Positions 51,847-61,619 are shown, numbered from the stretch's first letter. The stretch: DNA of 64,000 nt from Paenibacillus chibensis (GCF_004001045.1 NZ_BIMK01000010.1:62001-126000); one strand, 5' to 3'. Program-made: numbers and translations. Notes: a model not told the origin generated them from the sequence alone.

Positions 51847-54621
51847 TTATTCCATTTGCGTTTTGGTCATCCAGACCTTCATGCGCGCAATCACTTCGTT
51901 AATATTCAGCGGTTTGCTCAAATAATCCGAAGCACCTGCAGCGAGGCATTTGTCTTTATCCTCTTTCATCGCCTTGGCGGTCAATGCCAGGATCGGCAAT
52001 TCATTCATTTCAAGCGTGCCGCGGATATTTTTCATGGTCTGATAGCCATCCATTTCAGGCATCATGACATCCATCAAGATCATGGCTATATCCGGCTCAG
52101 ATTGTAGAATATCGAGGCATTCATAACCGTTTTGAGCTGTAAGGACCTTCATATTATATCGTTCAAGCGCGTTGGCAAGCGCATAAACATTTCGGATGTC
52201 GTCATCAACGACGAGCACTTTTTTGCCGTCGAACAGATCCGTTTCCTCGAGGATCAGCGGCTCCTCCACCATGTGGTTAGGCGCCGGTACCCGGGCTGCC
52301 AGTTCTTCGGCAGAATACGGATTGCTTCCGTCATGCCACGCCGCTTGGGATGCGGCACCCACGGCCGCCTCCGAATGCATCAGCATCATCGGCGAAACAT
52401 CCACATGCTCCGTTGTGCAAGGAAGATACAACGTAAAGGTGCTGCCGATACCCGGCACGCTTTGCACAGTCAGCTCGCCGCCGAGCAGCTGGGCAAATTG
52501 CTGCGAGATGGAAAGACCCAAGCCGGTCCCTCCAAATTTTCTCGCCGTAGCTCCATCCGCTTGTTTGAAGGCTTCAAAAATCAGTTTCTGCTTGTCTTCC
52601 GAAATTCCGATTCCCGTATCGCGAACGGCAAAGACAAGGGTTTCCGACGGAATGGAGAATCCGCTGGTTTTCACCGAATCAAGCCTGGAGATACTCAGGT
52701 TGACCTCCCCGCGCTCCGTGAATTTGAAGGCGTTGGACAGCAAGTTCCGGATAATTTGGTGCAGCCTGAGCTCATCGCTATAGAACAGATCCGGAACGTC
52801 GGGAGCAATATCACATTTGAATTCAACCGATTTGTTCTCCGCCGTTTTGCTAAAGTACCGTTCCATCGATTCAGGCAATTCCCTGATATTCACCGCAGAA
52901 ATTTCAAGCTGTATTTTCCCGGCCTCAACCTTGGACAAATCAAGAATATCATTGATCAAATGAAGCAGATCCGTCCCTGATGAATGGATGACAGATGCAT
53001 AATTCGTTTCTTCCTCGGTTAGGTTACCCGAACGATTTTCAGCCAGAATCTGGGATAATATCAGCATGCTGTTCAGTGGCGTTCGAAGCTCATGCGACAT
53101 ATTCGCTAAAAATTCCGATTTGTAATTGGAGCTGGTCTTCAGCTCTCCTGCATATTTCTCCAACTCAATAGCTGCGCTTTCCGCCTGATCCTTCTGCACT
53201 TCCAGCTTTTCATTCAAGGACTGAAGTTCATCCGTCTGCATTTGCAGTTCTTCGGATTGCACCTGCAGTTCTTCCGTCTGCACCTGCAGCTCTTCGGATT
53301 GAGCCTGCAGCTCCTCGTTTAACGCTTGAGCCTCCATGTACAGGCGCTGAATTTCCATACGATTGATGACACTGTGCATCGTAATGCTGGACATTTCAAC
53401 CATCTGTTTCAGCATATCCATGCGATGCGAATCCAGCATCCGGAGTGCAGCGACCTCAACAACTCCTAATGTTTTGCCTTCATATACAAAAGGGACCAAA
53501 ATTAAATAAGAAGGACGCGTGCTTCCGAGCCCGGAAGATATCCTGATGTAGTTGTCCGGAATTTGGTCCAGGACAATGGTTTGCCGATTCTTCGCACATT
53601 GGCCGACCAGTCCTTCCCCAAGTGCGATACGGTGTTTGGCTGTATTCTCTTGCTCATCGGCGGCATAAGCGGCCGACAACTCGAACCCATCTTGCTGAGC
53701 GGTGTAAAGCGCGATATATGGAGCTCCGAGCACATCCGCCAAACGATTTACGATTTGTTCATTCAGGCTTTGAATGCTTGTTTCGTTTTGCAGTATCGCC
53801 GATAATGAGGCAACTTGGTCTTTGAGTTCCCCCTGCTTCTGTACAACCTCAAGCAAATCGTTCGTTGAACGGCCGAGCTCGGCGATCTCATCATTCGAGC
53901 GAACCTGTATTCTTCGGTCCAGACTGCCGCCGGATGCCATTTCTTTAATTGTTAGCGTAACATCTTTGATGATCATCACAATGTTTCTGGAAATCGTAAC
54001 CGCGACCAGAATGGAAAGCACGGCAACGATAGCCCATAATATGTAGATCGTCGTAATGAGCTTATTATTGCTGTCGGCCAGATTTTGTACACGTTCGTTG
54101 GTCAGTGTCTTTTCCGTCGATAGAAAAGAATTAAACTTATTGCGGATGGAATCCATCTGGATTTTACCCGGATCCGTTTTGAAAAATTGCTTGATGTCAT
54201 TCTCCCTGCCCGCCTTCTTCATCTCGATGACGGGATTGCCGGCAATTTCAATCCATTTGTCGATGCTTGTCCGAATGTCTTTTAAATTCTCCTGCTGTGA
54301 CGGGTTATCAGCCAATAGCTGATAAAGCTTGTTATAGTTCATTTCCCATGCTTCGCTTGCCTCATTAAAAGGATCGAGATAGGAGGCTTCCCCCGTAATG
54401 GCATATCCCCTCTGGCCGGTTTCCATATCCAGGAGCGATTTCTCTACGCTGTTCGCCAGATCATGAACCTCAATATCATGCTGGCTCACGAAATCCGTCT
54501 CATGCTGAAGCGATGCCACCCTATTTGTCACAACAAACAAAAAAACGCCGACGCACACGATAATAAAAATATAGCCGAGCGTGATTTTGGAGCCTATGTT
54601 CAACTTTAATTTTTTTTGCAA
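51847..54621 (-). CDS. Orphan hybrid sensor histidine kinase (CHASE3-HAMP-GAF-HisKA-HATPase-REC)
   Basis: Membrane sensor of about 924 residues. A helix (about 12-33) precedes a CHASE3 domain (SLLDMETGQRGYAITGEASY) and a second helix (about 195-215). HAMP, a GAF domain (about 280-425), and a heptad-repeat coiled coil of EELQxQ units (about 440-490) follow. HisKA (FLANMSHELRTPLNS) and HATPase_c (NLLSNAFKFTERG, DTGIGI, GGTGLGLSI) lead to a C-terminal receiver with Asp in ILMDVMMPEMDG. The TTG at 54621 follows GGTGGGGGG; an upstream GTG or TTG is possible. No output regulator is adjacent, so the partner is elsewhere. Confidence 0.9.
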   Translation of the reverse strand: MQKKLKLNIGSKITLGYIFIIVCVGVFLFVVTNRVASLQHETDFVSQHDIEVHDLANSVEKSLLDMETGQRGYAITGEASYLDPFNEASEAWEMNYNKLYQLLADNPSQQENLKDIRTSIDKWIEIAGNPVIEMKKAGRENDIKQFFKTDPGKIQMDSIRNKFNSFLSTEKTLTNERVQNLADSNNKLITTIYILWAIVAVLSILVAVTISRNIVMIIKDVTLTIKEMASGGSLDRRIQVRSNDEIAELGRSTNDLLEVVQKQGELKDQVASLSAILQNETSIQSLNEQIVNRLADVLGAPYIALYTAQQDGFELSAAYAADEQENTAKHRIALGEGLVGQCAKNRQTIVLDQIPDNYIRISSGLGSTRPSYLILVPFVYEGKTLGVVEVAALRMLDSHRMDMLKQMVEMSSITMHSVINRMEIQRLYMEAQALNEELQAQSEELQVQTEELQVQSEELQMQTDELQSLNEKLEVQKDQAESAAIELEKYAGELKTSSNYKSEFLANMSHELRTPLNSMLILSQILAENRSGNLTEEETNYASVIHSSGTDLLHLINDILDLSKVEAGKIQLEISAVNIRELPESMERYFSKTAENKSVEFKCDIAPDVPDLFYSDELRLHQIIRNLLSNAFKFTERGEVNLSISRLDSVKTSGFSIPSETLVFAVRDTGIGISEDKQKLIFEAFKQADGATARKFGGTGLGLSISQQFAQLLGGELTVQSVPGIGSTFTLYLPCTTEHVDVSPMMLMHSEAAVGAASQAAWHDGSNPYSAEELAARVPAPNHMVEEPLILEETDLFDGKKVLVVDDDIRNVYALANALERYNMKVLTAQNGYECLDILQSEPDIAMILMDVMMPEMDGYQTMKNIRGTLEMNELPILALTAKAMKEDKDKCLAAGASDYLSKPLNINEVIARMKVWMTKTQME

Positions 54622-54832
54622 TTGCAACCCCCCCACCCAATGATCTTCTAAAAGCTCACTGCAATATTCTAGTAGTTGCCGTTTGAATAATCAACCAAAT
54701 TGTAAGTTTTGGCTCAAACTGCTGTAATGAAAATATTATCACTATTTTATATGTAAGTATAATGATATCTTTTGAATGACGCGGCAGCTTGATAAAAAAG
54801 GTTAATGGCTCCATGATTATAGAAAAACCTGC

Positions 54833-54856
54833 CCAGGGGGAAGTCCTGAGCAGGTT
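54833..54856 (-). terminator. Terminator of the TrpXYZ-like transporter operon
   Basis: Minus-strand stem AACCTGCTC / GGGCAGGTT followed by a T-run, 13 bases after the ATPase stop. The rest of 54622-54869 holds the kinase's upstream region with no other feature seen. Confidence 0.78.
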
Positions 54857-54869
54857 GTCGCTGACCATG

Positions 54870-55673
54870 TTATTCACTTCTAGCCAGTACGATCCGATCA
54901 TCCGAGAGCTTATGTCCGCTGATCCGCTCAAACTCGCCGAGAAGCTCTTCAACGGTCAGATGCTTTTTCCGCTGTTCGTCGATGTCCAGGATGATCTGTC
55001 CTTTGTCCATCATGATCAGACGGTTCCCGAGCCGGATCGCCTGCTCCATGTTATGGGTAACCATCAAGGTCGTCAGGTTCATCTCGCGGACGATGGATTC
55101 CGTCAACCGGGTAATGAGCTCCGCACGGGCCGGATCGAGTGCTGCCGTATGTTCGTCCAGCAGCAGGATTCCCGGCTGCGTGAACGTTGCCATCAACAGG
55201 CTGAGCGCTTGGCGTTCGCCCCCGGACAGAAGTCCGACTTTAGCGCGGAGACGATTCTCCAATCCGATGCCCAGCCGTTCGAGCGATTCACGAAACAATT
55301 GCCTGCGGCTTGCTTTGATGCTTAAGGCAAGTCCGCGGCGTTTGCCTCTGGCATATGCCATGGCCAGGTTTTCTTCGATCGTCATATGCGGCGCGGTACC
55401 GGCCATCGGATCCTGAAATACCCGTCCTACCCAGCGGCTGCGGCGGAATTCGGGGAGATGGCTGATCGTTCTGCCTTCAATCGTCACATCGCCCGCATCC
55501 GGTTTCATAACGCCGGAGATGATGTTCATCAAGGTCGATTTGCCGGCCCCGTTGCTGCCGATCAAGGTTACGAAATCTCCGGGACGCAGGCTGAGCTGAA
55601 TATTTTGCAGCGCAATCTTTTCATCCGGCGAGCCCGGGTTAAACAGCTTCGATACACGGTTGATTTCAAGCAT
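54870..55673 (-). CDS. ABC transporter ATP-binding protein (TrpZ-like)
   Basis: ATPase of 267 residues: Walker A GSNGAGKST, signature LLSGGERQALS, Walker B ILLLDEHTAALDP (His replaces the usual Pro after Glu, as is common in this subfamily) and H-loop MVTHNMEQ. It works with the permease at 55666 and the lipoprotein at 56656. The start at 55673 has GGGAGGTG eight bases upstream and overlaps the permease gene by eight bases. Confidence 0.9.
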   Translation of the reverse strand: MLEINRVSKLFNPGSPDEKIALQNIQLSLRPGDFVTLIGSNGAGKSTLMNIISGVMKPDAGDVTIEGRTISHLPEFRRSRWVGRVFQDPMAGTAPHMTIEENLAMAYARGKRRGLALSIKASRRQLFRESLERLGIGLENRLRAKVGLLSGGERQALSLLMATFTQPGILLLDEHTAALDPARAELITRLTESIVREMNLTTLMVTHNMEQAIRLGNRLIMMDKGQIILDIDEQRKKHLTVEELLGEFERISGHKLSDDRIVLARSE

Positions 55674-56583
55674 GGAGATCACCTCCCGCCGAGCTCTTGT
55701 GCAATGCCGCAATGAGCTCTGCCGAGCGCTTCTTCGCCTGCTGCTTTTGCTTCATCGCCCGGCTGGCCGTCGGGAACACCATAGCAAAGATAACGATAAT
55801 GGCCGTAATCAGCTTCAAATCCGAAGCATCCAGCCATTCCACCCGAAGCGCAAAGGCCACCACAATACGATATACGACTGATCCTAATACGACCGCAATC
55901 GTCGCATGAATCACGTTTCTTGCACCAAAAATCGCTTCGCCGATAATAACAGAAGCCAAACCGATGACGATCATGCCGATTCCCATGCTGCCGTCCGCAA
56001 ACCCGGACGATTGCGTGATAAGTGCACCGGAGAGCGCAACGAGACCATTGGCAAGGCTGACTCCGATGATCTTGGTGGTGTCCGTGTTGGCTCCAAAGCT
56101 CCGAATCATCCGGTCATTATCGCCTGTCGCCCGCAGGGCAAGTCCCAGATCCGTGTGCAGAAACCAATTCATAACCAACAAGACGACGAAGACAACGAGC
56201 GGGATTAGAATCCAAGGGTTGATATCAAATACGGTGCTTTCATCCATGATGGCAATATTCGGCTTGCCCAAAATCCTCATATTGATAGAGTACAGCGCGA
56301 TCATCATAAGAATCCCCGATAACAGTCCGTTAATTTTACCTTTGGTATGCAGCAGGCCTGTGCAGGCACCCGCGGCGACGCCTCCCATGAAGCCCGCTAA
56401 GCTTGCAAGCCAGGCGTTATATCCATGCGTGATCATCACTGCGGCAATCGCGCCGCCCGTTGTGAAGCTGCCGTCGACAGTCAAATCAGGAAAATCGAGG
56501 ATCCGATATGTGATATATACTCCAAGCGCCATCAATGCATAGAGTAAACCAAGTTCAATCGCACCCAAGAGTGAGCTTAGCAT
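55666..56583 (-). CDS. ABC transporter permease (TrpY-like)
   Basis: Permease of 305 residues of the BPD_transp_2 superfamily branch that pairs with ABC_sub_bind (PF04392) lipoproteins. It has about eight hydrophobic segments; the N-terminus IELGLLYALMALGVYITYRILDFPDLTVDGS is characteristic. A basic C-terminal tail follows. AAGGAGG precedes the ATG. Middle gene of a binding protein-permease-ATPase operon. Confidence 0.9.
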   Translation of the reverse strand: MLSSLLGAIELGLLYALMALGVYITYRILDFPDLTVDGSFTTGGAIAAVMITHGYNAWLASLAGFMGGVAAGACTGLLHTKGKINGLLSGILMMIALYSINMRILGKPNIAIMDESTVFDINPWILIPLVVFVVLLVMNWFLHTDLGLALRATGDNDRMIRSFGANTDTTKIIGVSLANGLVALSGALITQSSGFADGSMGIGMIVIGLASVIIGEAIFGARNVIHATIAVVLGSVVYRIVVAFALRVEWLDASDLKLITAIIVIFAMVFPTASRAMKQKQQAKKRSAELIAALHKSSAGGDLHA

Positions 56584-56655
56584 GATGAATTCCTCCTTAT
56601 GACATGAAAGGAGTGGACGAAGGATATCGCCACTCCCCTAAACAATTCCCTACCG

Positions 56656-57705
56656 TTATTGAATAATGTTGTTCTCTTTGTCCTGAACTTCATTCTTCAT
56701 CTCATCCGTCACCGTAATGCCTTGAGCCGCAGCGGCCTTCAAGTTCAGGATTAAATCAAGCTTCTCTTGCATCGTTACTTTCATGTCTCCTGGATTTTTG
56801 CCGTTCTTCAGAATATCCACAGCCATTTGACCCACTTGGTATCCATGATCGTAGTATTTGAAGCCTACAGTGGCAAACGCGCCTTTCTCAACGGTGTCCC
56901 GGTCGCTCGAGAAAAACGGAATATGGTTTTCGTTGGCTACCTGGATAATGGTATCCACCCCGCTGACCACTCTGTTGTCCAGGGTGATGAAAATGGCGTC
57001 CGCACGTCCGACAAGCGACTGAGCAGCCTGCTTCACTTCGGATGTGTTCGTAATCGCCGCCTTTACCAGCTTGATGTTGTGCTTGCTGAGCGTTTCCTCC
57101 GCGTTCTTGGACATGACAACCGCGTTTGGCTCCCCTTCATTGATAACCAGTCCAACAGACTTAACATTCGGGAAATGCTTAGCGATGAAATCCATTAACT
57201 TCTGCACGGCTGCCGGATTCGTATCCGATACCCCCGAAACGTTGCCGCCCGGTTTATCAAGGTTGGACACGAGCTTCGCATCAAGCGGGTCGGTAACGGC
57301 TGCAAACAGGACCGGCTTGTCTTTAACTTCTTTCACGATGGCTTGGGCGGAAGGCGTCGCGATGGCGAGCACCAAATCATCCTTCTCTGATGCAATCGTC
57401 TTGGCTATCGACAGATTGTTCGTCTGATCATCCTGAGCGTTTTTGTAATTCACTTTCAAATTACTGCCTTCGGTAATTCCGGCATCCTTCAGCGCTGCCA
57501 GAAAGCCTTCTCTCGTTGCATCCAAGGAAGGATGTTCAACGATTTGCGAGATTGCAATCTTGTACGTCTTGTTTTCCGCTGGGCTGCTGCCGGAACCGCT
57601 GCTCTCCGCTTCGGTTTTCTTACCATCCGTGCTGCCGCAGCCTGCCAGCGCCGTTACGAGGAGCGCCGACATCACGATTGTTAACAATGATTTCTTTTTC
57701 AACAT
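56656..57705 (-). CDS. ABC transporter substrate-binding lipoprotein (ABC_sub_bind, TrpX-like)
   Basis: Lipoprotein of 349 residues with lipobox ALAGC (Cys23), a Ser/Glu-rich linker and the PF04392 domain (IAISQIVEHPSLDATREGFLAAL, then PVLFAAVTDPLDAKLV and KSVGLVINEGEPNAV). Relatives bind tryptophan or other aromatic compounds. GGAGGGGG precedes the ATG at 57705; an upstream open stretch was not used. There is no tryptophan T-box upstream, so the substrate remains open. Confidence 0.9.
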   Translation of the reverse strand: MLKKKSLLTIVMSALLVTALAGCGSTDGKKTEAESSGSGSSPAENKTYKIAISQIVEHPSLDATREGFLAALKDAGITEGSNLKVNYKNAQDDQTNNLSIAKTIASEKDDLVLAIATPSAQAIVKEVKDKPVLFAAVTDPLDAKLVSNLDKPGGNVSGVSDTNPAAVQKLMDFIAKHFPNVKSVGLVINEGEPNAVVMSKNAEETLSKHNIKLVKAAITNTSEVKQAAQSLVGRADAIFITLDNRVVSGVDTIIQVANENHIPFFSSDRDTVEKGAFATVGFKYYDHGYQVGQMAVDILKNGKNPGDMKVTMQEKLDLILNLKAAAAQGITVTDEMKNEVQDKENNIIQ

Positions 57706-57833
57706 CAAAGCCCCCTCCAATATTTTCCTCTACATTGCTTTTGTGTTCGAAAGCGTTAAAGCGTATGGATAAAAAAAAGAAGTGCCGCTTTCTGTATAGG
57801 CGCAAAGTCTATACGATGAATTGATTATTCATA

Positions 57834-57863
57834 ATCATATATGGGCACTCCCGGATCCGTCAA
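57834..57863 (-). promoter_or_regulatory. Sigma-A promoter of the TrpXYZ-like operon
   Basis: Minus-strand TTGACG (57858-57863), an 18-base spacer, and TATGAT (57834-57839). A small hairpin (tatag / ctata, about 57794-57813) lies in the leader, of unknown role. Confidence 0.6.
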
Positions 57864-57937
57864 TCGGTATACGACAAAAAAGACGAAACTTTTTATTCCC
57901 TATATAGTGGTAATTATTCCAATCTTTCCGCCCGGTT

Positions 57938-58606
57938 TTATTGCTCGATCTGCCTGATAACCTCTTTCAGCGTCATCGCTTCCATGCTCGGTATTTTGAG
58001 ATCATAATGCTCGAACGGGAATGTGCTCGTCATTTCGTTCGGCACGATCACGGTGCGCAGCCCTGCGCTTTTCGCAGCCGTAAAACCGTTCAGTGAATCC
58101 TCGAACGATATCGCTTCTTCCGGATGAACCTCCAGCTTTTGAAGGGAGATGAGATACAACTCGGGATCCGGCTTCACTTCCTTCACCAAATCCGCCGTAT
58201 TGATCGAGTCAAAATACTCATGAAGACCAAATCTCGTCAAGTAGGGCTCAATCCAGTTGAAATAGGAGCTGGAAGCGAGTCCGATTTTCAGCCCCAATAC
58301 TTTGGCTTCGTTTAAATAATCCACCACGCCGGGTCTCGGCTCGATCTGCCGCAGCAGTTCGCGGTACTGATCATCGACCTGCTTGCGAATAACCTCCACG
58401 TCCACGGAATGCACCAATATTTCCGCCAAATATGTATAGGGATTAAACACATCAAAGGAAGTACCGACGCACTGGGCGTACATCGCAAGCGGCAGTTCCT
58501 TTCCATATTCGCCGTAAACCTTGCAAAAGGCATGATACGCCGGCGTTTCCGTATCTACCATCAGCCCGTCAAAATCAAAAACGACTGCCTTGATCAATTC
58601 ACTCAC
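57938..58606 (-). CDS. HAD superfamily phosphatase (beta-phosphoglucomutase-like)
   Basis: Cytoplasmic phosphatase or phosphomutase of 222 residues. Motif I is VFDFDGLMVDTE, with both catalytic Asp; motif II is GLASSSYFN, motif III Lys is in VKEVKPDPELY, and motif IV is ISFEDSLNGFTAAKSAG. Subfamily IA with a helical cap (about 18-85). Substrate unknown; sugar kinases lie downstream of it in the same orientation group. The GTG at 58606 is only weakly supported and a TTG three codons later is possible. Confidence 0.87.
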   Translation of the reverse strand: MSELIKAVVFDFDGLMVDTETPAYHAFCKVYGEYGKELPLAMYAQCVGTSFDVFNPYTYLAEILVHSVDVEVIRKQVDDQYRELLRQIEPRPGVVDYLNEAKVLGLKIGLASSSYFNWIEPYLTRFGLHEYFDSINTADLVKEVKPDPELYLISLQKLEVHPEEAISFEDSLNGFTAAKSAGLRTVIVPNEMTSTFPFEHYDLKIPSMEAMTLKEVIRQIEQ

Positions 58607-58633
58607 CTTTTTCTTTGTTGTTATGTTCTGCCT

Positions 58634-59047
58634 TTATTCCGCCCGTTTCCGGCGAAGCGTGCGCTCTGGATCGCGCACAAATCCATACTGCTCGTATAAC
58701 CCGTGGGCATCTGCGGTCACCAATAAGCCGTGAAGCCGGGCAAATCTTTCATCGTTCGTAATCGCTTCGACCAGCATTTTGCCAAGTCCTCGTCCGCGAT
58801 ACGCTGGGTCGATGATCACGTCGCAAAGATAATACACCGTAACCAGATCCGTCACGACCCGGGCGAAGCCGATCTGAACGCCATTGTCATAAACTCCGAA
58901 GCAGATGGAATTGGTTATGGATGCCTCAATGATCTCCACCGGCCGGTTTTGGGCCCAGTAGCTGTCCCTCAACAAGGCTGCGATCCGGTCAAGCTGCAGC
59001 AGCTCCTTCCGGTCACTAACCAGGAACTCGTGATTTTCGAGCTGCAT
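58634..59047 (-). CDS. GNAT acetyltransferase
   Basis: A 137-residue GNAT protein: DVIIDPAYRGRGLGKMLVEAI is the acetyl-CoA motif, and LVTADAHGLYEQYGF closes the fold. It resembles the short YjdJ/PhnO-like group. The start at 59047 with GGAGGTG nine bases upstream was chosen over 40 extra upstream codons of no similarity. Substrate unknown. It sits between the HAD and PfkB genes on the minus strand. Confidence 0.85.
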   Translation of the reverse strand: MQLENHEFLVSDRKELLQLDRIAALLRDSYWAQNRPVEIIEASITNSICFGVYDNGVQIGFARVVTDLVTVYYLCDVIIDPAYRGRGLGKMLVEAITNDERFARLHGLLVTADAHGLYEQYGFVRDPERTLRRKRAE

Positions 59048-59193
59048 GGTTTCACACACCTCCGAATTTTTTTGGTTTATAAAAGCTTCTCCACACCTGT
59101 TGAAAATCCTTTTCCGGCCCTTCGGAGGCTTGAACTCAAACGGGCCGGACGCCCCGCGCCCGGCCAAAATACAACATTGCGATTGATGTCGGT

Positions 59194-60126
59194 TTAAAGC
59201 CGGACCATTTGCACCTGTTTCCGCAGCTGCTCGAACACCGCCGGATCAATTTGACCCGCTTGTTCGGTCATGGCGTTGGAGGTCCCGGCCGCGGAGGCCA
59301 TCGCGAGACCATCTTCGAGCGAAAGCTTGCGGGCCAGCGACACGGCCATGCCTGCCACGAAAGAATCGCCGCAGCCTACAGTATTCACGACCTCGACCTT
59401 CGGCGTCGTGACGCGATAACATCCGTCCTTCACCGCCGTCAATGAGCCGGCCCCCCCAAGAGAAACGCTGATCCGTTCCATCTCGTATTTGTGAAGCAGG
59501 GTTTCCACCGCGTTCCGCAGCGCCTCTTCATCCGCTACCTCGATGTCAAGCAGTGCCGCAACTTCCTCTTCATTCGGCTTGATCATATGTGGCTTGGCTT
59601 CAATGCCATGGCGCAAGGCGTCGCCGCTTGCGTCCAGAATGACATATGCGCCTGCTTCCTTGGCGATTTGAACCAGCTCCACGTAATAATCCTTGGGAGC
59701 ACCGGCCGGCAGACTGCCGCTCAAGCAAACGATTTGGGATCGCGAAGCCAGATCACGGATTCTCTGCTTCATCTCCTCCAGGGCCGCCTCGCTGACGGTC
59801 GGGCCCGGCTCAAGCAATTCCGTCGAAGTGCCGTGCTCCTCATCGAGAATATTAAGACAAATGCGGGATTCGCCTTCCACAGACACAAAATCATGTGCAA
59901 TTCCCATCCGGGTTAACTGCTGCTTAATGATCTCTCCATTCATGCCGCCTACAAAACCGGTTGCCGTTACCGGAACGCCCAACTGGGCAACGACCTTCGC
60001 CACATTGATTCCTTTGCCGCCCGGCGCGGCATTGAAGCGCTGAACCCGGGACACCTTGCCCAGTGGAAACGAAGGCAGGTAATATGTTTTATCGATGGCT
60101 GCATTCAGTGTTACGGTCGTAATCAT
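59194..60126 (-). CDS. PfkB family hexose-phosphate kinase (1-phosphofructokinase/tagatose-6-phosphate kinase type)
   Basis: Kinase of 310 residues. The start MITTVTLNAAIDKTYYL and the first PfkB signature GGKGINVAKVVAQLG are those of FruK/LacC. The second signature VVNTVGCGDSFVAGMA carries the catalytic Asp. It probably phosphorylates fructose 1-phosphate or tagatose 6-phosphate. No fructose PTS permease or aldolase is adjacent. It follows a second PfkB gene by 287 bases on the same strand. Confidence 0.9.
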   Translation of the reverse strand: MITTVTLNAAIDKTYYLPSFPLGKVSRVQRFNAAPGGKGINVAKVVAQLGVPVTATGFVGGMNGEIIKQQLTRMGIAHDFVSVEGESRICLNILDEEHGTSTELLEPGPTVSEAALEEMKQRIRDLASRSQIVCLSGSLPAGAPKDYYVELVQIAKEAGAYVILDASGDALRHGIEAKPHMIKPNEEEVAALLDIEVADEEALRNAVETLLHKYEMERISVSLGGAGSLTAVKDGCYRVTTPKVEVVNTVGCGDSFVAGMAVSLARKLSLEDGLAMASAAGTSNAMTEQAGQIDPAVFEQLRKQVQMVRL

Positions 60127-60413
60127 ATGTCTCCTGTCATCCCATCTTAAGCTGATCGGGCGAGCATATCCACCTTGCGACGACCCGGGGAAGGCCGCGG
60201 ATTCCCCTCGCTCGCCGACAGCTATGTCTTCTCGATGTCCCCTTTATCCGATCCTGAAATTTCGGTCTAGCATTCCTGCCGTATCAGGCTGGGACACACC
60301 GGCAATACCCAAAGTATACCGTCCCTCTTAGCATTGCACAACGATTTGGACATGGATGCAGTGATCGGCACGGAAGGACTCACCGCCGTTCATTTCATCC
60401 GTCTGCACTCGCT
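60127..60413. other. Intergenic stretch between two PfkB kinase genes
   Basis: No gene, terminator or RNA is supported here. On the minus strand short open frames encode about 20-30 residues each (for example GVSQPDTAGMLDRNF then a stop near 60250), without a recognisable family or good ribosome site. It may contain the remains of a gene lost from the kinase cluster. Confidence 0.4.
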
Positions 60414-61337
60414 TCAGACGGATTGCATCAAAGTCTCGATCTTCCCAAGCGAAGGAAGGGAGCCCGTTCCGCCAACCCCCTGGGTAGATATCGCGCCGCT
60501 GGCATTGGCGAATGCCACCATTTCCCGGCCGCGCAGCCCATTGCAAAATGCATAGATCAGACCGGCATTAAATGCATCCCCCGCACCCGTAGTATCCACC
60601 GGTGTCACTTTGAAGGAGGCAACCATTTCCGGCTCCGAGCCAGGCTCAAGCAGCATGGCTCCTCTGCTGCCGCACTTCACGGCGGTGGTATGAGCTTCAG
60701 CCGGAAGCATCCCGCATGCTTCCTCCAAGCTATCGGATTCGTATATATGCATGACTTCCTCTTCGCTCGGAATGAATAAATCCGTATGCGGCAGAAGCCG
60801 GTCAATGCCCTGCCGGTGCCAGACGCCATGGACATCCCAGCCCGTGTCGAAGGAAGTGGTTATGCCTTGGCTGCGAAGCTGCGCATACAGCGTCTCCCAG
60901 TGAGGACGCATTCCGTCCTGCAGAAAATAGGAGCCGAAATGCACATGATCCGCTTCACGAAGCACCGCTTCATGGATATCTTCCGGTTTCAAGAGAGGTA
61001 TGCTGCCCGGAAAAGTCATGAGCCCGCGGTCGCTCGGCGTCGAAAACGAAAGCGTCACCCCGGTCTTAAGCTCCGCTTTCCGGATCACATGCGCCGTGTT
61101 TACGCCCATCCGTTCCAACTCTTTCACGCAGAAACGCCCGAAGTCGTCATCGCCAACCACGCTCACAAAATGCACATCCGCGCCTAACCCGGCCAGCGCA
61201 CACGCCGTAATGGCCGAGGAAGAACCCAGCACGATTTCAAAAGAATCAATCAGCTTCTCGCGGTTCCACTCCGGTATTAAATCCGTTCCCCTTACTATGG
61301 CATCCACATTCAATTCGCCGATCACAACAATGTTCAT
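60414..61337 (-). CDS. PfkB family carbohydrate kinase (ribokinase-like)
   Basis: Kinase of 307 residues. It begins MNIVVIGELNVDAIV, has GSSSAITACALAGLGADVHFVSVVGDD (PfkB signature 1 with Ser replacing part of the Gly pair) and ends with the catalytic PVDTTGAGDAFNAGLIYA. Adenosine kinase, ribokinase and 2-keto-3-deoxygluconate kinase are all possible. GGGGAGAG precedes the ATG at 61337. It is divergent from the LacI gene at 61833, with three related palindromes between. Confidence 0.88.
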   Translation of the reverse strand: MNIVVIGELNVDAIVRGTDLIPEWNREKLIDSFEIVLGSSSAITACALAGLGADVHFVSVVGDDDFGRFCVKELERMGVNTAHVIRKAELKTGVTLSFSTPSDRGLMTFPGSIPLLKPEDIHEAVLREADHVHFGSYFLQDGMRPHWETLYAQLRSQGITTSFDTGWDVHGVWHRQGIDRLLPHTDLFIPSEEEVMHIYESDSLEEACGMLPAEAHTTAVKCGSRGAMLLEPGSEPEMVASFKVTPVDTTGAGDAFNAGLIYAFCNGLRGREMVAFANASGAISTQGVGGTGSLPSLGKIETLMQSV

Positions 61338-61423
61338 TCCGCTCTCCCCTTTTCGTTGAAGCTCATCTTCGTTATCCGTTGAAGATCTGCTGGCAGCAAT
61401 GTCTCCCTGCAAAACCAGTCGAT

Positions 61424-61433
61424 TTTGCGCAAA
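61424..61433. promoter_or_regulatory. LacI-type operator a
   Basis: TTTGCGCAAA, a perfect palindrome with central CG, about 90 bases upstream of the PfkB kinase ATG. It shares the TTTGC/GCAAA arms with the two sites near the lacI gene. Confidence 0.5.
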
Positions 61434-61619
61434 TTTGCATTTCTGTATGCGGTATAAAGTCGTGCAAGTGAATACTCATTTCAGATGAAAGTTCCAGGCC
61501 TCCATATTTGATACCCCAGCCAACCGGTGATATTCCTGCAGACTGCCCTCTTCATTTCGGACTCTCTCAGGCAAATTGTATGTCCATATCTATGCAAAGT
61601 CAATCTCATTTTCTCACTT

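Noticed and set aside
57740-57760. cre-like sequence gaaagcgttaaag before the TrpXYZ-like operon
   Set aside because: The core is similar, but two or three consensus positions at the ends do not fit and symmetry is poor.
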